Assembly: GCA_034003245.1 (NCBI GenBank)
Contig: JAVEYY010000025.1
Coordinates: 1 to 64,000, forward strand
Length of the DNA: 64,000 nt
Source: Perlabentimonas sp034003245
GTDB lineage: Bacteria; Bacteroidota; Bacteroidia; Bacteroidales; Tenuifilaceae
Reading direction: 5' to 3'
A program made the translations under genes and the position numbers. How positions within the stretch are numbered: the first letter of the stretch is position 1; each line of letters begins with the position of its first letter. Of this stretch, positions 53,903 through 63,386 are shown one piece after another. The notes beneath the pieces are model-generated. The model ran no database searches, was not told the origin of the DNA, and worked only from the letters and a program-made list of their open reading frames with translations.

Positions 53903-55037
53903 CGAATAGTTCCTCCTTGTTTTGACTACGGCTAATGCTTAGTAGGATGCCAAACGAAGCGCTGGTGAAAAGTAATGATGTTCCACCCATACTCACCAGT
54001 GGTAATGGCTGTCCGGTAACGGGAATAAGGTTCACTGCCACTGCCATATTTATCATGGCCTGGAAAACCAGTATTAGCGTTAAACCCATGGCAAGAAATG
54101 CCGGGAATGTGCGCCTGGCTTTTTTTACAATTAACCCAGTTCTGTATAGTAAAATAAGATACAATAGTAGAATTACCATTCCTCCAACCATTCCATACTC
54201 CTCGATTATGATCGCGTAGATAAAGTCGGAGTAGGGATGAGGGAGTAGATTTCGTTGGGTGCTATTCCCTGGGCCTTTGCCCACAAGTCCTCCAGTGGCA
54301 ATGGCAATCTTCGATTGCTGGGCTTGATAGTTGTCACCGCCCTCGCCCGAGGAGTAGTTTTCAATCCTGTTTTTCCAGGTTTGAACCCGGCTAATTGAAT
54401 TCGTTTGTAATGCAATAAATATAAACAGACCAACCAAGACTATTCCAATACCAGTAAACCCGAGTAGCTGCTTAAGGTTTACTCTTCCAATAAATAGCAT
54501 CAGCCAACACGATACGCCTAGCATTGCCGCTGTAGAGAAGTTGGCTGGTAATATCAGTAAACAAACTACAACAATAGGGATTATAAGTGGCAGAAATGTC
54601 TTTTTGATATCATCGAGATTGTTTTGCCTGAGAGAGAGTGTGCGTGCCACGTACATTATCAGCGCTAGCTTGGCAAAGTCGGAGGTCTGGATTGTGATAC
54701 CCAATCCTGGAATCTCCAGCCATCGTGCTGCTTGGTTGATACTAGTCCCAAAAAGTAACGTAACGAGCAAAAGGGGAATGGCAACGTATAGAATAAGCGG
54801 GGCAAGTGGCGAGTATACCCTGTACGAAATTAGATGTACCAGAAATATTACAGCCAAGCCTGCTCCTAAAAAACTGAGTTGCTTAATGAAGTAGTAGGCA
54901 GTATTGCCTCCCTGATAACGATATGCAAGAGATCCCGTTGAACTGTAAACAGCCAATAGCGATACAATTGATAGTAAAACCACTATCAACCATATTACCC
55001 GGTCGCCCTTGAAATATCTCCTAAAAAAGTTCTCCAT
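53871..55037 (-). CDS. ftsW: SEDS peptidoglycan polymerase FtsW
   Basis: 388 residues with about ten membrane helices. SEDS features are G-T-S-I-N-Q-A-A-R-W-L, K-G-P-G-N-S-T-Q and the E-E-Y-G-M-V-G-G region, plus a final P-L-V-S-M-G-G-T-S-L. It is the septal glycosyltransferase partner of FtsI. Confidence 0.94.
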   Translation of the reverse strand: MENFFRRYFKGDRVIWLIVVLLSIVSLLAVYSSTGSLAYRYQGGNTAYYFIKQLSFLGAGLAVIFLVHLISYRVYSPLAPLILYVAIPLLLVTLLFGTSINQAARWLEIPGLGITIQTSDFAKLALIMYVARTLSLRQNNLDDIKKTFLPLIIPIVVVCLLILPANFSTAAMLGVSCWLMLFIGRVNLKQLLGFTGIGIVLVGLFIFIALQTNSISRVQTWKNRIENYSSGEGGDNYQAQQSKIAIATGGLVGKGPGNSTQRNLLPHPYSDFIYAIIIEEYGMVGGMVILLLYLILLYRTGLIVKKARRTFPAFLAMGLTLILVFQAMINMAVAVNLIPVTGQPLPLVSMGGTSLLFTSASFGILLSISRSQNKEELFDGEEEPKGDY

Positions 55038-55053
55038 ACTAGCTTATGTGCCT

Positions 55054-56406
55054 CTATAGATTTCTAACTGCTTCTTTAAACTTACGCCCTCGATCCTCGT
55101 AATTGTCAAATAGGTCGAAACTGGCACATGCAGGCGAAAGCAATACCACATCGCCAGGCGATGACAGCTTGTAAGCATGCATAACCGCCTCCTCGGCCGA
55201 GTTGGCATCGACCATGATTGGCACCATTGGGCTAAATGTTTGGTGAAGTTTGGCGTTGTCAACTCCAAGACAAACTATTGCTTTTACCTTTTCCTTTACA
55301 AGTTCGAAAAGCTCAGTGTAATCGTTGCCCTTATCTAATCCGCCTGCAATCCATACAACGGGCCCTTTCATGCACTCCAGGGCGTACCAAGCCGAGTTTA
55401 CATTGGTGGCCTTTGAGTCGTTGATGTATTGAACTCCTCGCACTTTGAAAACGGGTTCCAACCGATGCTCCACACCCTCGAAGGTGGCTAAACTCTCGCG
55501 GATAACCTCCTTGCGGATATTTAGTACATGGCCAGCAATACCTGCTGCCATGGAGTTATACACGTTGTGGCGACCCTTGAGCGATAGCTCGTCGATGGAC
55601 ATGCTAAAATCGGTGCTGTGGTAGTTTATTTGCATAAGTTGGTCGATTAGGTACGCGGTTTGATTTTCCTGTTTCTCCTGTGAGAATGGAAGCATCTCGG
55701 CCTTCACCACAATATCCTTCAGATGCTCTGTTGTAACGTCGTTGTCGGAGCAGAAAATAAAGCATTCATCCTCCGATAGGTTTTGGGTAATTCTGAATTT
55801 CGACCTCACGTAGTTCTCCATCTTGTAATCGTACCTATCCAGATGATCGGGCGAAATATTAAGCAGAATGGCTATGTCGGCCTTAAACGTGTACATACCA
55901 TCGAGTTGAAAACTGCTGAGCTCTAGTACGTAGTAATCGAAGTTCTCTTCAGCAACTTGCAAAGCAAAGCTTTGTCCAACGTTTCCAGCCAGTCCCACAT
56001 TTAACCCGGCCTTCTTTAACATGTGATAAATAAGCGTTGTTGTTGTTGTTTTGCCATTACTTCCCGTAATGCAGATTTTTTTAGCGTTGGTATATCTGCC
56101 CGCTAGCTCTATTTCCGAAATAACTGGAATGCCCTTCTCAATTATTGCCTTCACCATTGGAGCCTTTTCGGGTATTCCTGGCGATTTAACCACTTCATCT
56201 GCATTGAGGATTAGCTCAGGGGTGTGTGTCCCCTCCTCCCAGGGTACATTGTACCTGTTCAGGATCTCCTTGTACTTGGGCTTAATTGTTCCCATGTCGG
56301 ACAGGAAAACATCAAATCCCTGCTTTGCAGCTAGCGCGGCAGCACCCACACCACTTTCGCCACCCCCAAGCACAACAATACGGTTTTTACAATCTCCTGT
56401 TCCCAT
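55054..56406 (-). CDS. murD: UDP-MurNAc-L-alanine--D-glutamate ligase
   Basis: 450 residues: V-V-L-G-G-G-E-S-G-V-G at the N-terminus, P-loop T-G-S-N-G-K-T-T, and the Mur ligase C-terminal block A-T-N-V-N-S-A. Third stem peptide step of the window's Mur set; two bases from mraY. Confidence 0.96.
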   Translation of the reverse strand: MGTGDCKNRIVVLGGGESGVGAAALAAKQGFDVFLSDMGTIKPKYKEILNRYNVPWEEGTHTPELILNADEVVKSPGIPEKAPMVKAIIEKGIPVISEIELAGRYTNAKKICITGSNGKTTTTTLIYHMLKKAGLNVGLAGNVGQSFALQVAEENFDYYVLELSSFQLDGMYTFKADIAILLNISPDHLDRYDYKMENYVRSKFRITQNLSEDECFIFCSDNDVTTEHLKDIVVKAEMLPFSQEKQENQTAYLIDQLMQINYHSTDFSMSIDELSLKGRHNVYNSMAAGIAGHVLNIRKEVIRESLATFEGVEHRLEPVFKVRGVQYINDSKATNVNSAWYALECMKGPVVWIAGGLDKGNDYTELFELVKEKVKAIVCLGVDNAKLHQTFSPMVPIMVDANSAEEAVMHAYKLSSPGDVVLLSPACASFDLFDNYEDRGRKFKEAVRNL

Positions 56407-56408
56407 GA

Positions 56409-57659
56409 CTATCGGATTTTTAGGGTTACCACAGTGAATATTGCCAGCAACAGGGTTACAATCCAGAAACGGGTTACGATTTTTGCTTCAGGATATCCCT
56501 TCTTTTGGTAGTGATGATGCAGTGGCGCCATTAAAAATACTCTGCGACCCTCACCAAACCTGCGCTTGGTGTGTTTGAAATAGCTTACCTGAATCATAAC
56601 CGAGAGCGTTTCGACAAAGAAAACGCCGCATAGGATTGGTATAAGCAACTCCTTTCGGATAAGGATAGCGAAAACAGCAATAATTCCGCCAATGGCTAAG
56701 CTGCCCGTATCGCCCATGAAAACCTGAGCCGGATAGCTGTTGTACCATAAGAATCCAATGGCTGCACCTATAAATGAGGCCATAAATATTACCAGCTCGC
56801 CCGAGTCGGGTATATACATTATGTTGAGGTACTCGGCGTAAATAACGTTACCCGACAGGTATGCGAATACGCCAAGAGTAGCTCCCATAACTGCACTTAC
56901 GCCAGTGGCCAAACCGTCGAGTCCATCGGTTAGGTTTGCTCCATTCGACACGGCCGTAACCACAAAAATTACCACACCAATAAATAGAATCCAAGCAAGT
57001 TCTTGTGCCCATGACCCTTTAAAGGGGATTAGAAACTCGTAGTCAAACTCATTGTTCTTGAAGAATGGAATTGTGGTTTTTGTAGTTTTCTGGTTTGCCG
57101 ATAGTGTTGGCTTTGCATCGTTTGCCTTGTCAACATGCTCAGCTGCTTCAACCTGAACGGTTATGGTTGCCTTTTGAACTTTTTCCCTAATAACAATATC
57201 GGGGCTCAGATACATGGTTAGCCCAACAAATAGTCCCAGCGAAACTTGACCTAGAATCTTTAACTTTCCCGATAAACCCTCCTTGTTTTTCTTGAAAACC
57301 TTAATGTAATCATCAGCAAAGCCAACTAATCCCAGCCAAAGCGTGGTGACTAGCATTACAATTATGTAGATGTTTTTGATGTTTGCAAAGAGGAGTACAG
57401 GCACAATTATCGATAATAGTATTATTACACCGCCCATGGTTGGAGTTCCCTTTTTCTGAAGTTGTCCTTCAAGACCAAGGCTGCGAACATCTTCACCAAT
57501 TTGCTGACGCTGTAAGTAATTAATTATACGTTTTCCTATAAGGAGCGAAATCAGCAGCGATGCAATCACTGCCATTCCCGAGCGGAACGAGATGTATTGG
57601 AACATGCCCATTCCTGGAACTCCAATTTTGCTGAGCCATTGTGCTAAGTAGAATATCAT
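56409..57659 (-). CDS. mraY: Phospho-N-acetylmuramoyl-pentapeptide transferase
   Basis: 416 residues with about ten membrane helices. The active-site aspartates are in G-F-A-D-D-Y-I-K and N-L-T-D-G-L-D-G-L-A, and H-H-H lies near the C-terminus (L-H-H-H-Y-Q). A polar insertion of about 60 residues after helix four (residues near 160-215) is typical in Bacteroidota. Start overlaps the murE stop by four bases (ATGA). Confidence 0.96.
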   Translation of the reverse strand: MIFYLAQWLSKIGVPGMGMFQYISFRSGMAVIASLLISLLIGKRIINYLQRQQIGEDVRSLGLEGQLQKKGTPTMGGVIILLSIIVPVLLFANIKNIYIIVMLVTTLWLGLVGFADDYIKVFKKNKEGLSGKLKILGQVSLGLFVGLTMYLSPDIVIREKVQKATITVQVEAAEHVDKANDAKPTLSANQKTTKTTIPFFKNNEFDYEFLIPFKGSWAQELAWILFIGVVIFVVTAVSNGANLTDGLDGLATGVSAVMGATLGVFAYLSGNVIYAEYLNIMYIPDSGELVIFMASFIGAAIGFLWYNSYPAQVFMGDTGSLAIGGIIAVFAILIRKELLIPILCGVFFVETLSVMIQVSYFKHTKRRFGEGRRVFLMAPLHHHYQKKGYPEAKIVTRFWIVTLLLAIFTVVTLKIR

Positions 57660-59119
57660 GCCTGTAGTGTTTTAAATATTTCAGCAACCTCTTCCTTATC
57701 ATCGAAGTGATGCTTAACACCTTTCACTTCCTGGTAGCTTTCGTGACCCTTGCCGGCGATAAGCACAACATCGTTTGGCGAAGCCAATAGACAAGCAGTG
57801 CGAATAGCTTCACGCCGATCAGTAATGGTTAGTACTCTACCAACAAGCGATGGCGCAACACCTGCCTTCATGTCGGCTATAATATCAGAGGGTTCTTCGT
57901 TTCGGGGATTATCAGATGTGAGCACTACCAAATCGCTTCCCTGAAGAGCCACTTGAGCCATTATTGGACGCTTGGTTTTGTCCCGGTTTCCTCCTGCGCC
58001 AACCACTGTAATTAATCTGTTCCCCTCGCTTCGGATTTTGTTGATAGTTGATATAACATTTTCCAGCGCATCGGGAGTGTGAGCGTAATCGATCACGGCA
58101 ATTACTCCGTTTGGAGCAATTAGGTTTTCGAATCGGCCATTCACTGGACCCATATCGCTTAGCGCAGTTAGCACCTCCTGTTGCTCAAAGCCCAGTAACA
58201 TTGCGGTGGCGTAAACAGCAAGCAGATTGTATGCATTGAAATTGCCAATTAGTCTAGTCCAAAGCTCAATGCTGTCAACGTTAAGGAGCATCCCGTGGGC
58301 TTGCTGCTCAATAATTTTACATTTATAATTTGCCATACTCCTAAGGGAGTATGTGTTTACCTTGGCATTTGTGTTTTGCACCATTACTCGGCCATTGCGA
58401 TCGTCAATATTGGTGAGGGCAAATGCAGTTGAGGGGAGATTGTCGAAAAAGAGTTTTTTTGCCTTTATATACTCGCTGAATGTTTTATGGTAGTCTAAAT
58501 GATCGTGGGTGATATTGGTGAAGATTGCCCCAGCAAAACCAACGCCTTCAATCCGTTTCTGCACAACGGCATGTGAACTAACCTCCATAAAGCAATGCGT
58601 GCAGCCCTCTTCAACCATTTGGTTTAGCAGCCTATTTAATTCTATGGCATCGGGTGTGGTGTGTGTGCTGGGCAATACCTTGTCGCCAATTTGATTCTGC
58701 ACCGTGGAAATAAGCCCCGCTTTACCCCCGAGGGCATTGATTAGCCTAAAAAGAAGTGTTACGGTTGTGGTTTTTCCGTTTGTGCCCGTAACACCAACAA
58801 GTTTTAGCTTACTAGCGGGATGATTGTAGAATGCTGCCGATAACACCCCAAGAGCCTCCGATGAGTCCTTAACTCTTAGGTAGGTTGTTCCCGGCTTTAT
58901 GTTTTCTGGAATTTCTTCGCAAACAACAGCAATAGCCCCTTTCTCAATTGCTGTGTCAATATATCTATGCCCATCGGCTTGAGTCCCTCTTATGGCAAAG
59001 AAGATATTATTTGCAACTACGGCTCTGGAGTCGAAGGCAAGCCCCGAGATTGCTAAATCGGTTTGCCCAACTATTTCGAGGGTAATATTTTTTTGTAGTA
59101 TGCTGTTAAGTGTTTGCAT
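57656..59119 (-). CDS. murE: UDP-MurNAc-tripeptide synthetase, DAP-type
   Basis: 487 residues. P-loop G-T-N-G-K-T-T-T and the motif D-N-P-R-N-E-E-P, whose arginine selects meso-diaminopimelate. This predicts DAP-type peptidoglycan. The UDP-binding N-terminal domain has S-R-A-V. It is followed by mraY with overlap. Confidence 0.96.
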   Translation of the reverse strand: MQTLNSILQKNITLEIVGQTDLAISGLAFDSRAVVANNIFFAIRGTQADGHRYIDTAIEKGAIAVVCEEIPENIKPGTTYLRVKDSSEALGVLSAAFYNHPASKLKLVGVTGTNGKTTTVTLLFRLINALGGKAGLISTVQNQIGDKVLPSTHTTPDAIELNRLLNQMVEEGCTHCFMEVSSHAVVQKRIEGVGFAGAIFTNITHDHLDYHKTFSEYIKAKKLFFDNLPSTAFALTNIDDRNGRVMVQNTNAKVNTYSLRSMANYKCKIIEQQAHGMLLNVDSIELWTRLIGNFNAYNLLAVYATAMLLGFEQQEVLTALSDMGPVNGRFENLIAPNGVIAVIDYAHTPDALENVISTINKIRSEGNRLITVVGAGGNRDKTKRPIMAQVALQGSDLVVLTSDNPRNEEPSDIIADMKAGVAPSLVGRVLTITDRREAIRTACLLASPNDVVLIAGKGHESYQEVKGVKHHFDDKEEVAEIFKTLQA

Positions 59120-59123
59120 ATAG

Positions 59124-61244
59124 TTAGCTGCTACTCATTTCTAGATTAATCCTCTCGCCGTGCCTTACCCTAGTGCCAGGTGCTATAGATTGGCTTCGCA
59201 CAGAACCTCTGCCAATAACAGTAACCCTGAGCCCGCTATTTTCCATTAGGTATATTGCATCCTGAAGCGACATCCCTATTACGTTGGGGACCAAGTTTGG
59301 GGTAAGGTTCCGTTGTTGGAGTTCAATTGACTCATCACCTCGTGCGGTATTAACCCACATTTGATTAGGTGCCTCATCGATGATGGGGATTTTCAACTCT
59401 TTAAATGCATCCCTAATTAATGGTTTGTATCCGCTTTTCGACTCGGGGAGTTCTGCCAGCGTTGGTCTTCGACTTACTTCAGGGAACCAGTCGGGGTTTG
59501 TGGCGTATACTTTATCGGCAATCTCCTTAAATATTGGTCCTGCCACCACGTTGCCGTAGTATACGCTTCGCGAGGGTGAATTCACCACCACAATACACGA
59601 GAATTTGGGATCCTCGGCAGGGAAGTAGCCCACAAATGAGGCCTGGTGACTGACTCCCGATGCTGATCGATAACCTGAGGTGCCCTGCGCAATTTGCGCT
59701 GTACCCGTTTTGCCTGCAATCTTGTAATTAGCATTTCTTAAATTGCGAGCCGTTCCGTTTTCCACAACTCCTTCGAGCGCTTCTCTCACCTTGTGCAGAG
59801 TTCGTCTTGAGCAGATTGATGGGTTAATTACTTCAGCCTTGAACACTCTTTCGGTTTGGCCATGTTTGCGGATTGAATGTACAAACTTTGGTTTAACCAT
59901 CTTGCCATCGTTTGCTATGGCATTGTAAAGGGTTAGTATTTGAAGAGGTGTTTGTTTAATCTCGTAACCGTGGCTCATCATAAGCATTGAGATACCCGAC
60001 CAGAGCTTGTCGCCAGGGTATTTTATGTAAGGGGCAACCTCGCCCTTTATGGGGATATTTAGGGGTTGGTTGAGATTCATGGAGTAGAGCCTCTCTACAA
60101 ATTGTTTCTCTTTGCCCTTATAGTGCTTTGTTACCATTTCAGTAAAGCCAACATTCGAGGAGAATTCAAACACCTCTTTTACCGTAATCTTTCCGTATCC
60201 CCCTTCGCGTGAGTCGTTAATCTCTTTGTCGTAATACTTTACTTTTCCTCTGCCAGTGTTGATGGTGTCCTCGAGCGATACGTGGCCGTCTTCGAGTAGG
60301 GCAATTAGCGTGGCCAGCTTAAATGTTGAACCAGGTTCGGCGCTTTCGCCAATTGCGTAGTTAAACATTTCGCTGTATGTCCCGTTCTCGTTCTTGCGTA
60401 AATTTGCAATTGCTTTAATATCGCCTGTGGCAACCTCCATAAGCACAACGGTTCCGTGCTCAGCATCGTGTTTGGCCAGCTGGTTACGAAGGGCTTTCTC
60501 GGCAACATCTTGTAGGGATACATCCAGCGTGGTAATCACATCCATTCCATCTTCAGGCTCGATTTGAACAGCGCTGTTAACATCCATCCAAAGGTTTCCG
60601 CTTCCCCTTTGGCGAGTAGTTACACCAGCCTTCCCGCTAAGTATGTGATCGTACGCTCCCTCAATTCCCACTGCCACACCATTCTCGTTTACCACGCCAA
60701 TCGTCCTTGAGGCAAGACTAGCGTGAGGTTTTATGCGCTGATTAACCTGTACAGGAATAAAACCACCCCGGTTCATGGGAAGATTTAGAAGGGGAAATTT
60801 CTTTACCTCTTTTAGTTCAAGATAGTTTACTAACCTCGACCCAATGGGGTAGTAGCGGTTGTTCCTGGCATGCTTGCGGGCATTTACCAGCTCCGATTTG
60901 TACGAGTAATGTGATTTATCCTTAAAAAGCTGCGAGAGTTTGATGGCCAGTGAGTCGATATTTGCATAGAACACCTCATCGGAAAGCCCTGCAGCTCTTA
61001 GGTCCATTCGCAGCTCAAAGTATGGAACCGATGTGGCCAACAGCCTGCCGTCGATGGCGCAAATATCACCCCTATTGGGCTCTATGGTAATGTCGCGGTA
61101 AGTTATGGTTTTGGCTTGTGCACGAAGTTTTGGCCCTTCAACAAACTGGATGTATACTATTTTACCAACAATGCTTGCTCCCAGTATACCAAATATTACG
61201 TATACCAGGGCAAATCGAAATAGTATTTCCTTTTTAACTGACAT
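59124..61244 (-). CDS. ftsI: Division-specific transpeptidase (PBP3-type) with PASTA domain
   Basis: 706 residues. One N-terminal membrane helix, a dimerisation (PBP dimer) domain, and transpeptidase motifs S-T-F-K (active-site serine), S-S-N and K-T-G-T-A. The last 65 residues form a PASTA domain (V-P-N-V-I-G-M-S-L-Q-D-A). It cross-links septal peptidoglycan together with FtsW. Stop is four bases before murE. Confidence 0.95.
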   Translation of the reverse strand: MSVKKEILFRFALVYVIFGILGASIVGKIVYIQFVEGPKLRAQAKTITYRDITIEPNRGDICAIDGRLLATSVPYFELRMDLRAAGLSDEVFYANIDSLAIKLSQLFKDKSHYSYKSELVNARKHARNNRYYPIGSRLVNYLELKEVKKFPLLNLPMNRGGFIPVQVNQRIKPHASLASRTIGVVNENGVAVGIEGAYDHILSGKAGVTTRQRGSGNLWMDVNSAVQIEPEDGMDVITTLDVSLQDVAEKALRNQLAKHDAEHGTVVLMEVATGDIKAIANLRKNENGTYSEMFNYAIGESAEPGSTFKLATLIALLEDGHVSLEDTINTGRGKVKYYDKEINDSREGGYGKITVKEVFEFSSNVGFTEMVTKHYKGKEKQFVERLYSMNLNQPLNIPIKGEVAPYIKYPGDKLWSGISMLMMSHGYEIKQTPLQILTLYNAIANDGKMVKPKFVHSIRKHGQTERVFKAEVINPSICSRRTLHKVREALEGVVENGTARNLRNANYKIAGKTGTAQIAQGTSGYRSASGVSHQASFVGYFPAEDPKFSCIVVVNSPSRSVYYGNVVAGPIFKEIADKVYATNPDWFPEVSRRPTLAELPESKSGYKPLIRDAFKELKIPIIDEAPNQMWVNTARGDESIELQQRNLTPNLVPNVIGMSLQDAIYLMENSGLRVTVIGRGSVRSQSIAPGTRVRHGERINLEMSSS

Positions 61245-61267
61245 TTTTTTAACGCTCGATTAAAAAT

Positions 61268-61648
61268 CTATTTTAGCTTAGCTTTAATCTTTTTGGGTGG
61301 AACAACTGATTCCTCAAGTCCAAGCCCTTTTTCTTGAACCATTCGTGCAACTTGACTTTGCTTGCTGATAAACATTAGCTGAGATGCCGTGGTTATTGAC
61401 TCAGCACGTAGGTTTTTTACTTCAATCTGCATCTGTTGACCTTCGCGCACTAACTTCTCGTACTTGTATCTGTTGGCGATATAAACAATGGCCAAAAAGG
61501 CTAGAAAAAGCACATAGGGTATCTGATTTGTTACATTATCTTTACCAAGCAAGCTGCCGTCGAGTAGGCTAAAAACTCCTCTTCGCTTTGGCTCCTTAGG
61601 TTGTGGCTGGGCATCAATAAACTCTATGCGTTCGTTATTCTCGCTCAT
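61268..61648 (-). CDS. ftsL: FtsL-like small membrane division protein
   Basis: 126 residues: a charged cytoplasmic N-terminus, one membrane helix (V-L-F-L-A-F-L-A-I-V-Y) and a coiled-coil-like periplasmic part (Q-M-Q-I-E-V-K-N-L-R-A-E). Position between rsmH and ftsI is that of FtsL. Sequence conservation in this family is low, so the position is the main evidence. Overlaps rsmH by four bases. Confidence 0.85.
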   Translation of the reverse strand: MSENNERIEFIDAQPQPKEPKRRGVFSLLDGSLLGKDNVTNQIPYVLFLAFLAIVYIANRYKYEKLVREGQQMQIEVKNLRAESITTASQLMFISKQSQVARMVQEKGLGLEESVVPPKKIKAKLK

Positions 61649-62544
61649 CTCTTTCTTGCTATTCTAAGTTTTGCGCTACGCGATCGGGGATTTTCCTCAA
61701 GTTCTTTCTCAGAGGGAACAATTACCTTTCGGTTTACTTGTTCAAACTCCGACGTCACGTTGCCATAAAAGTCTGTTTCCTTCTCACCTTCAAAGTTTCC
61801 ACTGCGAATATAGTTTTTCACCATCCTATCTTCCAGCGAGTGGTAAGCAATTACAACCAACCGGCCATCGGTTTTAAGGGTTTGTGAAACTTGCAGTAGC
61901 ATTTGTTTCAGTGCTTCCATCTCCTGGTTTACCTCAATTCGGAATGCTTGAAATACCTTGGCTAACATTTTATTTCTTTGTAGTGCAGGGAATAAGGGTT
62001 CAACTACTAAGGCCAGCTGCTCCACTGTGGTTATTGGTTGCTGTGAACGATGGAAGCAGATTGCTCGCGAAATTTTCTTAGCATTCGACACTTCGCCGTA
62101 AAGTGTTAATACTTTCGATAATTTGTGCTCATCGTATGTATTTACTACCTGCTCGGCTGTTAGATTTGCATTACGATTCATCCTCATATCCAGTGGTCCT
62201 TCGAATCTAAATGAAAAGCCTCGCTCGGGGCTATCGAAATGCTTTGACGACACACCCAAATCGGCAAGAATCCCATCAACATGAGTAACCTTGTGATATT
62301 TTAAGAAATTTTTAAAGTACCGAAAATTGCCGTGTACAAGCAAAAACCTGCTGTCGTCAATTGCATTGGCTAAGGCTTCCTTATCCTGATCAAAGGCAAT
62401 AAGTTTGCCCTTGGGCGATAAATGCCTCATGATTTCACGCGAGTGACCTCCCCCGCCAAAGGTTAAGTCGACATATGTCCCATTGGGATTTATGTTTAAG
62501 CCCTCAATGCTTTCATGCAGCAGGACAGGTACGTGGTATGCCAT
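61645..62544 (-). CDS. rsmH: 16S rRNA C1402 N4-methyltransferase
   Basis: 299 residues. Motifs: H-V-P-V-L-L-H-E-S-I, D-L-T-F-G-G-G-G-H-S for SAM binding, and D-L-G-V-S-S-K-H-F-D. It methylates C1402 of 16S rRNA. Start overlaps the mraZ stop by one base (TAATG). Confidence 0.96.
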   Translation of the reverse strand: MAYHVPVLLHESIEGLNINPNGTYVDLTFGGGGHSREIMRHLSPKGKLIAFDQDKEALANAIDDSRFLLVHGNFRYFKNFLKYHKVTHVDGILADLGVSSKHFDSPERGFSFRFEGPLDMRMNRNANLTAEQVVNTYDEHKLSKVLTLYGEVSNAKKISRAICFHRSQQPITTVEQLALVVEPLFPALQRNKMLAKVFQAFRIEVNQEMEALKQMLLQVSQTLKTDGRLVVIAYHSLEDRMVKNYIRSGNFEGEKETDFYGNVTSEFEQVNRKVIVPSEKELEENPRSRSAKLRIARKR

Positions 62545-63008
62545 TACTCATTGCTTAAAGGTGATGAACCTAAAATCTTTTCAGCCAATTCGGCAAATGC
62601 ATCCTCGTTCGTTTGATGGGCATCGTAAATATCCTTTGCCCAAATTTCGATACGGCTATCCTGCCCTGTAAGGGCAAGCTCTTTGCTGGCTTCTATGGAG
62701 TCGAGCATGCGTTTGGGTATTAGTAGCCGACCGTTTGAGTCGAGCACTAGTTCAGCCGTTCCGCGGTAGAATTCTCGTAAAAACTTGCTGTGTTCCCGGT
62801 TGTATGGGTTGGTGTTCCGCCGTATCAGGTTGTTCTGGCGTTCCCACTCTTCCATGGTGTAGAGCACAAGACAGTTCTCAAATATGTCCTTCTTGGCCAC
62901 ATAGCGATCTGGAGAGGCAGATTTATTCTGCTTCTTCAGCGCCGATGGGAAGAGCATTCGCCCCTTCTCATCAACCTTGCATATGTAATCGCCTATAAAA
63001 GAAGTCAT
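62544..63008 (-). CDS. mraZ: Transcriptional regulator MraZ
   Basis: 154 residues from the ATG at 63008 (M-T-S-F-I-G-D-Y), the usual MraZ start; an ATG at 63113 would add a hydrophobic, non-conserved leader and would remove the promoter. Two AbrB-like SpoVT domains, with D-E-K-G-R-M-L-F-P and D-S-N-G-R-L-L-I-P. It is first gene of the dcw cluster and is known to repress that cluster in several bacteria. Its likely operator is directly upstream. Confidence 0.93.
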   Translation of the reverse strand: MTSFIGDYICKVDEKGRMLFPSALKKQNKSASPDRYVAKKDIFENCLVLYTMEEWERQNNLIRRNTNPYNREHSKFLREFYRGTAELVLDSNGRLLIPKRMLDSIEASKELALTGQDSRIEIWAKDIYDAHQTNEDAFAELAEKILGSSPLSNE

Positions 63009-63030
63009 ACTGATTCCAGTTTTCAAAAAG

Positions 63031-63061
63031 TAAAAGTAAAACAAAAAGTTCCCACTTACAA
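63031..63061 (-). promoter_or_regulatory. mraZ promoter
   Basis: On the minus strand TTG (63061-63059), a 20-nt spacer and TACTTTTA (63038-63031). Expected start about 16 bases before the ATG, a short leader. It overlaps the MraZ boxes. Confidence 0.55.
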
Positions 63062-63085
63062 CCACAAATTCCCATTTTTTACCAC
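63051..63085 (-). promoter_or_regulatory. Predicted MraZ operator, four boxes at 10-bp period
   Basis: Reading the minus strand: GTGGT (63085-63081), ATGGG (63075-63071), GTGGT (63065-63061), GTGGG (63055-63051). Each box is separated by exactly 5 bases. MraZ is known to bind repeats of TGGG type with such spacing upstream of mraZ. Two boxes fall on or inside the promoter -33 and spacer. Confidence 0.75.
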
Positions 63086-63270
63086 ATTGTTGATAACTTT
63101 TTGAGTTGACCATCAGCTAAGTTACACGAAATGGGGCTGGAATATAGATTTAACAGGCCCTTTAGCCTAATGCATCTGATGATCTTGTGTCCTTATGTTT
63201 GTTTTGAAACCTAGGAGTATTCTGAAAAGGGTTGGATTATTTTAAATGAATAAGAGGAGAGGGTTTGCAT

Positions 63271-63301
63271 TTTGAATCCTAATATATAATCTATATATTT
63301 G
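63271..63301 (+). promoter_or_regulatory. Promoter of the FemAB-like gene
   Basis: TTTG (63271-63274), a 19-nt spacer and TATATTTG (63294-63301) are a perfect match to the phylum consensus. Leader about 80 nt. Confidence 0.75.
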
Positions 63302-63386
63302 TACTTCAAATATTTATTTATTGTTAATCTAATTGTGCTTTGTCTCAAGATGGGCAAGGTTGTAAATCTTTTTAGGTAATCAATCC

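Larger units (their letters stand above)
63009..63386. other. Divergent regulatory region, mraZ and FemAB-like gene
   Basis: 378 bases without a gene. It contains the mraZ promoter and MraZ boxes at one end and a perfect promoter for the FemAB-like gene at the other; 63115-63265 shows nothing recognisable. Confidence 0.7.
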
